From Deinococcus hopiensis KR-140 (GTDB lineage: Bacteria; Deinococcota; Deinococci; Deinococcales; Deinococcaceae): a stretch of 56,083 nt of DNA. The first letter of the stretch is position 1, and every line of letters begins with the position of its first letter. Below are positions 51,850-56,083 of this stretch, one piece after another. Location of the stretch: assembly GCA_943327755.2 (NCBI GenBank), contig CALPYF020000027.1:1-56083 (forward strand), read 5' to 3'. Position numbers and translations under genes: made by a program. Under the pieces are notes generated by a model. That model made no database searches. It was not told where the DNA came from and was given only the letters and a program-made list of their open reading frames with translations.

Positions 51850-53060
51850 CTGGCGTGGCGTCCCTGCTACCGCAGTGCGTGGTGCCTGCGACATTGATCC
51901 TGCTGCTGACGCTGGCCCGATTCGCCGTTCGCCGCCGGCGGACAACGACGCTCCTGCACACCCTGCGCGGACAGCAGATCAGTGCCGTGGGACCAGATGG
52001 ACGGCGCGTGTCAGGGCCGCTGGCCACCCACTTGTGGCACTGGACCGATGTGTCGCCAGACCTGCTGAGCTTTGGCGTCCGGGCTGTTTCCCCAGACCTT
52101 GAAGGCGACGGCCCCTTGCGCTGTCTGGAAAGTGAAGCGGTGCGACGGCGTGAAGAGCTCACGGCGGCCACCCGTCTCACCGGGGCGCGCCGCCGCCGCC
52201 ACGAAATGTTGATGGCGTCCCACGCTCAATTGACCGCTGGTATGGCGTTGTCCGCACCGGTGCTGAACGCAGACGGTGTGTATGACGCGCTCTCCACTGG
52301 CCTTGAAGCTGGAGCGGTGCCGGTTCCCGAAATGCTTGACGGGGCGTCCCTTGGGCCACTGGCAGACGCGATGCCGGTGCTCGGTATGGTCGGCGTGGTT
52401 GACCGCACCGTCAGACGAAGTCGGGCCGGGCAGGACCTCCGAACTGCCGTGGGTGTCAGCGCTGCAGAAGCGGCTCTGCGGAGTGGTGGTGCGGCGGCCA
52501 TGGGCAAAGCCGGAGCGGTGGTCGGCAGCGTCATCGGCCCGGTGGGGACGGTGGTCGGGGCCGGAGTCGGAGCCATCCTGGGCAGCATGGTCGGGCTTGG
52601 TCTGGCGCAGCGGAACCGCTGGAAGAAGGTCCGGTCGTGGGAGGAGCAGCTCCAAGTGGAATACCGTCACCTGGGCGCGGAACTGGCTGGCTCAGCAACG
52701 CGTCGGCACCAAGTGCGGCGTGAACTGAGCAGCGAGTACCGGCATGTCGGGCAGACACTCCGGGTTGTGCGCGGCATGGCCCGGCGTCGCGCGTGTCATC
52801 CGCGGCACTGGGTGCAACTGGACCCGCAGGTGGTATTGCTGCGAGAGGTCGCGCGGTGCGGCACGGTGGAGACCCGTCAGGAGAGGCGCGACCTGAAGGC
52901 GTTGCGCCGGTTTGTTCGGCGGGCCGAACCGGCTCGGGTGGCGGCGCTCCTCGCCCACGATACAGGCCGCTGTGAGCGCCTTGGATGCAATCCTGAACGG
53001 TTGAAACGCGCGCAGGAACTCAATCGCAGGATTCAGGTGGAACGGACTCTGCTGCGGTGA
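51846..53060 (+). CDS. Membrane protein with glycine-zipper segment, function unknown
   Basis: 404 aa from TTG 51846 (GTG 51855 is an alternative). The N-terminal hydrophobic helix is VVPATLILLLTLARFAV. A glycine-zipper membrane region lies at about 215-255 (GKAGAVVGSVIGPVGTVVGA, then GVGAILGSMVGLGLA), flanked by basic coiled-coil-like helices (RRRREL-type and RWKKVRSWEEQLQVEYRHL). This resembles glycine-zipper/apolipoprotein-like membrane-perturbing proteins. No enzymatic motif. Convergent with the TerD-AIM24 gene. Confidence 0.6.
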   Translation: MTGVASLLPQCVVPATLILLLTLARFAVRRRRTTTLLHTLRGQQISAVGPDGRRVSGPLATHLWHWTDVSPDLLSFGVRAVSPDLEGDGPLRCLESEAVRRREELTAATRLTGARRRRHEMLMASHAQLTAGMALSAPVLNADGVYDALSTGLEAGAVPVPEMLDGASLGPLADAMPVLGMVGVVDRTVRRSRAGQDLRTAVGVSAAEAALRSGGAAAMGKAGAVVGSVIGPVGTVVGAGVGAILGSMVGLGLAQRNRWKKVRSWEEQLQVEYRHLGAELAGSATRRHQVRRELSSEYRHVGQTLRVVRGMARRRACHPRHWVQLDPQVVLLREVARCGTVETRQERRDLKALRRFVRRAEPARVAALLAHDTGRCERLGCNPERLKRAQELNRRIQVERTLLR

Positions 53061-53427
53061 CACGGATAGTGTGCCGCACCGCGCCGGAAAGATTGAACCG
53101 GGTGAAACAGTCGGGCTGAAGGCGGGGTCGGGGCCGTGGCGCACTTCAGTGGCGTGGGTGGTGTCTCGCCGTGCCACAGTATCGAGAACCTGCATAGGGC
53201 AGCTATTGAGGGTGAAGTCGTTGAGCGGCCTGTTGGCCCTTCAACCGACCCGGAGCCTGCGCTCGGACTGCTTTCACGCCGAAGTCGTGCCAGTGGACAC
53301 GCTGATCTGTCCGGACACGACCCTACGGGAGTCAGTACGATATGGGTCCTGGGGGCCTCACGATTCAGTGACCGCCACAGAGCGGTGGCTTCCGGCTGTA
53401 CCAGTCCGCCGCCCGCGGCGCCCGGGC
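53061..53427. other. Gene-free stretch between convergent genes
   Basis: No credible ORF, hairpin or RNA gene was recognised. Confidence 0.35.
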
Positions 53428-54768
53428 TCAATGGCTGGGCAGGTTGCTCATGGCCGGGGATTCCTCGTACGGCTGCACGATCACGAAGCCGCTGCCCTGG
53501 AATGCCATCTGCAGGGTTTCGCCGCCCCCCCGCCCGAACATGGACCGCAGGTCCTGCGCGACCCGCAGGTCCGGACGCAGGTGCTCACTCCACGCGATGG
53601 TCGCGTTCGGGTCCGTGAAGACCGGCTCTTGCGGCGTGACTCTCAGCGTCAGCGGTTTGCCGTGACTGAGGATGGCGATCAGGCCGTGCCCGCTCATACG
53701 GACGCTGAACAGGCCACCGGAAATCATGCCCGCTACCGACCGCTGCATGGTGATCTCATGCGTGACGCTGTCCTCGAACGCGAGCAGGTCGTTGCCACTC
53801 ACGTTCAGCGTATCGCCCTGCAGACGGATGATCGCCACCTCTTTGCCCTGATCGGCGAGGTAGCACACGCCCTGCCCCTGGATGCTCACCAGAGGACCCA
53901 TCTCCCCGCTGCCCACCCGCATGGCCGCGCCGAGCAGGCCACCCACGCCGCCTCGCAGGCCGCGCGCGAGGTCCCCCAGAGTGCTGGCCCGCTGGAAGTC
54001 CAGGCGGCCCTTGTAGGCCACCATCGCGCCGAGCTTGCTCCACACCCGTCCATTGACCTTCACTTCGAGCATCTTGCTCGACTCCAGTTCAAAGACCTCT
54101 CCGGGACGGTCCTGTTCGGCACTGATGCGCAGGAAGTCCGCGACGCTGGCTCCCATCGGTCCGCTGGTAGACACATCCGCCGGAGGGACCGGTGCGGGGG
54201 GCGGGGGGACTGGCGTGGGTACAGGAGGCGCGGGTGGCGTGGCCGCCGGACTCTCGGCGACCTGACCACCGAAGTATGTCAGCAGCGCGTCCAGTCCACC
54301 CTGAAAGCCCTGCGCGACACTCCCGAGCCGCCACTCGCCACTGTGCCGGTACAGTTCGGCCAGCATCAGGGCGCGCTCTGCGGCGAACGCTGCGCCGCGC
54401 AGTTCCACCGCCGCCCGCTCCGTTCCCGAGGTGTCCTGTAGACTCAGCCGCAGTTCACCCAGGCGACTGACCGGACTCTGGTCATGCGAGATCACGAACA
54501 TCAGCCGCTCGATGGTGGGCGGCAACGCCCCGAGGTCCACGTCGAACGTGGCGCGTGTCCCATCCAGACGCAACCGCACCTCCTGCGCCGGACTCTGCAG
54601 GTTGTTATAGAACTGAAAATACTGGTCGTCGCGCAGTTGGCGCTCGCGGTCCAGGCCGAACACGCTCACGTCCGCGCCACTCAGGTCATGTGTGACCTGC
54701 ACGCGCAGGCGGGTATCAGGAGTGAAGTCAGATAGGCGGCGTTTCTCGCCAGGTTGCAGCAGAGTCAT
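53428..54768 (-). CDS. TerD-AIM24 fusion protein
   Basis: 446 aa. Residues 1-170 are a TerD-type N-domain (LLQPGEKRRLSDF, VSVFGLDRERQLRDDQYFQF, VAQGFQGGLDALLTYFGGQV), followed by a Pro/Val linker (175-205). The C-terminal domain is AIM24-like (about 225-440): FELESSKMLEVKVNGRVWSK, GAAMRVGSGEMGPLVSIQGQ, GVCYLADQGKEVAIIRLQGD and GETLQMAFQGSGFVIVQPYE. The fusion directly links the TerD and AIM24 families. It lies alone on the minus strand, convergent with the glycine-zipper gene. Confidence 0.88.
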   Translation of the reverse strand: MTLLQPGEKRRLSDFTPDTRLRVQVTHDLSGADVSVFGLDRERQLRDDQYFQFYNNLQSPAQEVRLRLDGTRATFDVDLGALPPTIERLMFVISHDQSPVSRLGELRLSLQDTSGTERAAVELRGAAFAAERALMLAELYRHSGEWRLGSVAQGFQGGLDALLTYFGGQVAESPAATPPAPPVPTPVPPPPAPVPPADVSTSGPMGASVADFLRISAEQDRPGEVFELESSKMLEVKVNGRVWSKLGAMVAYKGRLDFQRASTLGDLARGLRGGVGGLLGAAMRVGSGEMGPLVSIQGQGVCYLADQGKEVAIIRLQGDTLNVSGNDLLAFEDSVTHEITMQRSVAGMISGGLFSVRMSGHGLIAILSHGKPLTLRVTPQEPVFTDPNATIAWSEHLRPDLRVAQDLRSMFGRGGGETLQMAFQGSGFVIVQPYEESPAMSNLPSH

Positions 54769-54954
54769 GAGGCACCTCGGGGGAAAGACGGCAGGCCAGG
54801 AGGAACGTGGCCGTGACCCTCAGTGTATGGGGTGGGGCGCCCGTCGGGGCCTTTCAGAGCGACTGGTGGTGACGGTTCAGTGATTGCCTGGGCCGTAGGC
54901 TCCCATCATGATGTCCAGTTGCCGTGTGGTGGCCAAGAATGTTGATCTTCGGGT

Positions 54955-55587
54955 GTGGTGCGGGGCGATTTCGTGACGCTGATCCTACAATCTGGTGAGC
55001 GGCGGTCCCTGCGGGACCTGGGTGTCACCAACAGTGTGGACGTGACGCTGTATTTCCTGATGTCTGATCTGCATGTCGCTGTTCTGGCACTGGACGACCA
55101 GCGTCATCTGCTTGCCACTGGTGTGGTGTCGCAGGTGACGCCTGCCTTGCTGGATGGCGCGGTGACCGGCACCTTCGCGGAGGGGCAGGCGTGTTTCGTC
55201 GTGACGGTGCCGGAGTTGCCCCGCGAGGTCCGGCGATTGGTGCTGGTCGCCGGTCACGATGAGCGCCCGGTCGCACAGGCGCAGGCCCTGACCGTTCACC
55301 TGGGTGGCCATACTTTCGAGCCGTTGCCGTTGCTCAAGCAGGAGCAGGCGGTTGTCCTGCTGGAACTGTACGCCACTGCCTCGGGCTGGCGGGTCGCGGC
55401 GATCGGGCACGGGTACCAGGGTGGCTGGGAGGAACTGCTCAAAGCGTTCGCGGCCTCGTCCGACCAGATCACCGCGTGGTCTGATCAGCGCCAGACTCTT
55501 CAGCAGCGGGAGACGTTCACCGAGTGGGAGGTGCGCGACGCCAGCGGCGCGGTGCTGCTCAGCCTCCGTGAAGCGCAACCACTGCCC
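54955..55587 (+). pseudogene. TerD-like gene truncated by an IS remnant
   Basis: From GTG 54955 (or GTG 54973, aligning with paralogues at VTLILQSGERRSLRDL) the frame gives a TerD-type N-domain: LHVAVLALDDQRHLLATGV, VRRLVLVAGHDERPVAQAQ, LLELYATASGWRVAAIGHGY and QGGWEELLKAFAAS. After about 200 residues (LLSLREAQ) the sequence turns into the 3' part of an IS5-family transposase in another frame. The reading frame runs on into IS sequence as an artificial tail. The original C-terminal domain (VWA, AIM24 or TerA type) is lost. A possible leaderless promoter (TGATCT, 54943-54948) precedes GTG 54955. Confidence 0.75.
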
Positions 55588-56083
55588 TCCTCCCGGTCCT
55601 GGAGCAGGCGTTGCCTGCTCCCCTCCGTCCCCGGACGCTCCAGGCCGAACCGGATGAGGCTCCTGGAGGGGCGAGCAAGAAGCCGAGGAAAATACGCTCG
55701 CTGGAGGAGTTTTTGGAGATCTTCCCCGAACTGACCGACGTGATTGTGGATGGGACTGAGCAACCTCGCGGGCAGCCGAAAGTGAAGAAGGGGGAGAACC
55801 CCGGCAAGAAGGTGGTCGGGCGGCCCAAGGACAAGAAGCGCTTTTACAGCGTCAAGAAAAGGACCCATACCCTGAAAACCCAGGTGGCGGTGACGCCCGA
55901 GGGACAGATCGTGCACCTCAGTGCGACCGCCAGTGGTCGCACCCACGACATGAAGGTGCTGCGACGTTCCCGACTGATGAACCGACTGCCCAGGCACGTT
56001 CGGGTGTGGGGAGACCGGGGCTATACCGGAATGGAGAAGGTCTATCCGGACTGGGAAACCATCGTGCCCGCCAAACGACCGAA
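55578..56083 (+). mobile_element. 5'-truncated IS5-family element, transposase catalytic part (continues past window)
   Basis: In the frame through 55587, LLPVLEQALPAPLRPRTL, then EEFLEIFPELTDVIVDGTEQ, GKKVVGRPKDKKRFYSVKKR and TASGRTHDMKVLRRSRLMNR match the 13739-14515 transposase almost throughout, including the first D and WGDRGYTGMEK. The HTH half is missing, so the element is truncated on the left. The last catalytic E and right inverted repeat lie outside the window. Confidence 0.8.

Overview
The window is a GC-rich bacterial chromosome or megaplasmid segment, most likely from a Deinococcus relative. This is inferred from the high GC, the frequent leaderless starts behind a TANNNT-type -10, the TerD, AIM24 and DUF2325 gene content, and IS5-type elements; no rRNA or tRNA is present to confirm it.

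Left part (1-24.4 kb), accessory region. A giant SF1 helicase-nuclease (337-5487), an McrBC locus whose mcrB has lost its AAA+ core (6748-8893) and a UvrD-like helicase (9655-11301) form a defence-island-like block. Next come a 280-bp cluster of CCGAGTC repeats, an unrecognised gene beside an intact IS5-family element (13661-14790), a frameshifted gene divergent from a small HTH regulator, and single genes (DUF2325, Api92/YubB-like, secreted and membrane proteins, a 54-aa membrane peptide, a MerR-type regulator). A VWA protein (23114-24334) sits behind an AT-rich promoter that carries a palindrome.

Centre (26.3-42.4 kb). Five tightly overlapping genes encode a membrane-anchored secreted protein, a 1062-aa tubulin-like GTPase with a zinc ribbon, a MotA/ZorA-like proton-channel subunit with a long coiled-coil tail, a MotB/ZorB-like OmpA protein, and a zinc-ribbon/pseudokinase/WD40 scaffold. 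An AIM24 protein follows. Then comes the Ter-associated 'nucleoside-like metabolite' operon: ATP-grasp, PRTase-TRSP, HAD, PRTase(StiP)-PELOTA and CitE-like lyase, ending in a TerD-VWA-TerD protein.

Right part (42.4-56 kb), on the minus strand: terB, terD, two TerD-VWA proteins, terA, a terZ-like gene, terD and a DUF475/TerC transporter, plus a TerD-AIM24 fusion. The last TerD-like gene is cut off by a 5'-truncated copy of the same IS family. Nine TerD-domain proteins occur in the window.

Working model (inference): TerD/TerB/VWA proteins and the TerC-like transporter form a membrane-associated, metal-responsive hub. The metabolite operon makes a modified nucleoside-like signal. The tubulin-like GTPase, ion-driven motor and pseudokinase-WD40 operon is a candidate undescribed envelope-sensing or defence machine that shares the neighbourhood with Ter and AIM24 components.
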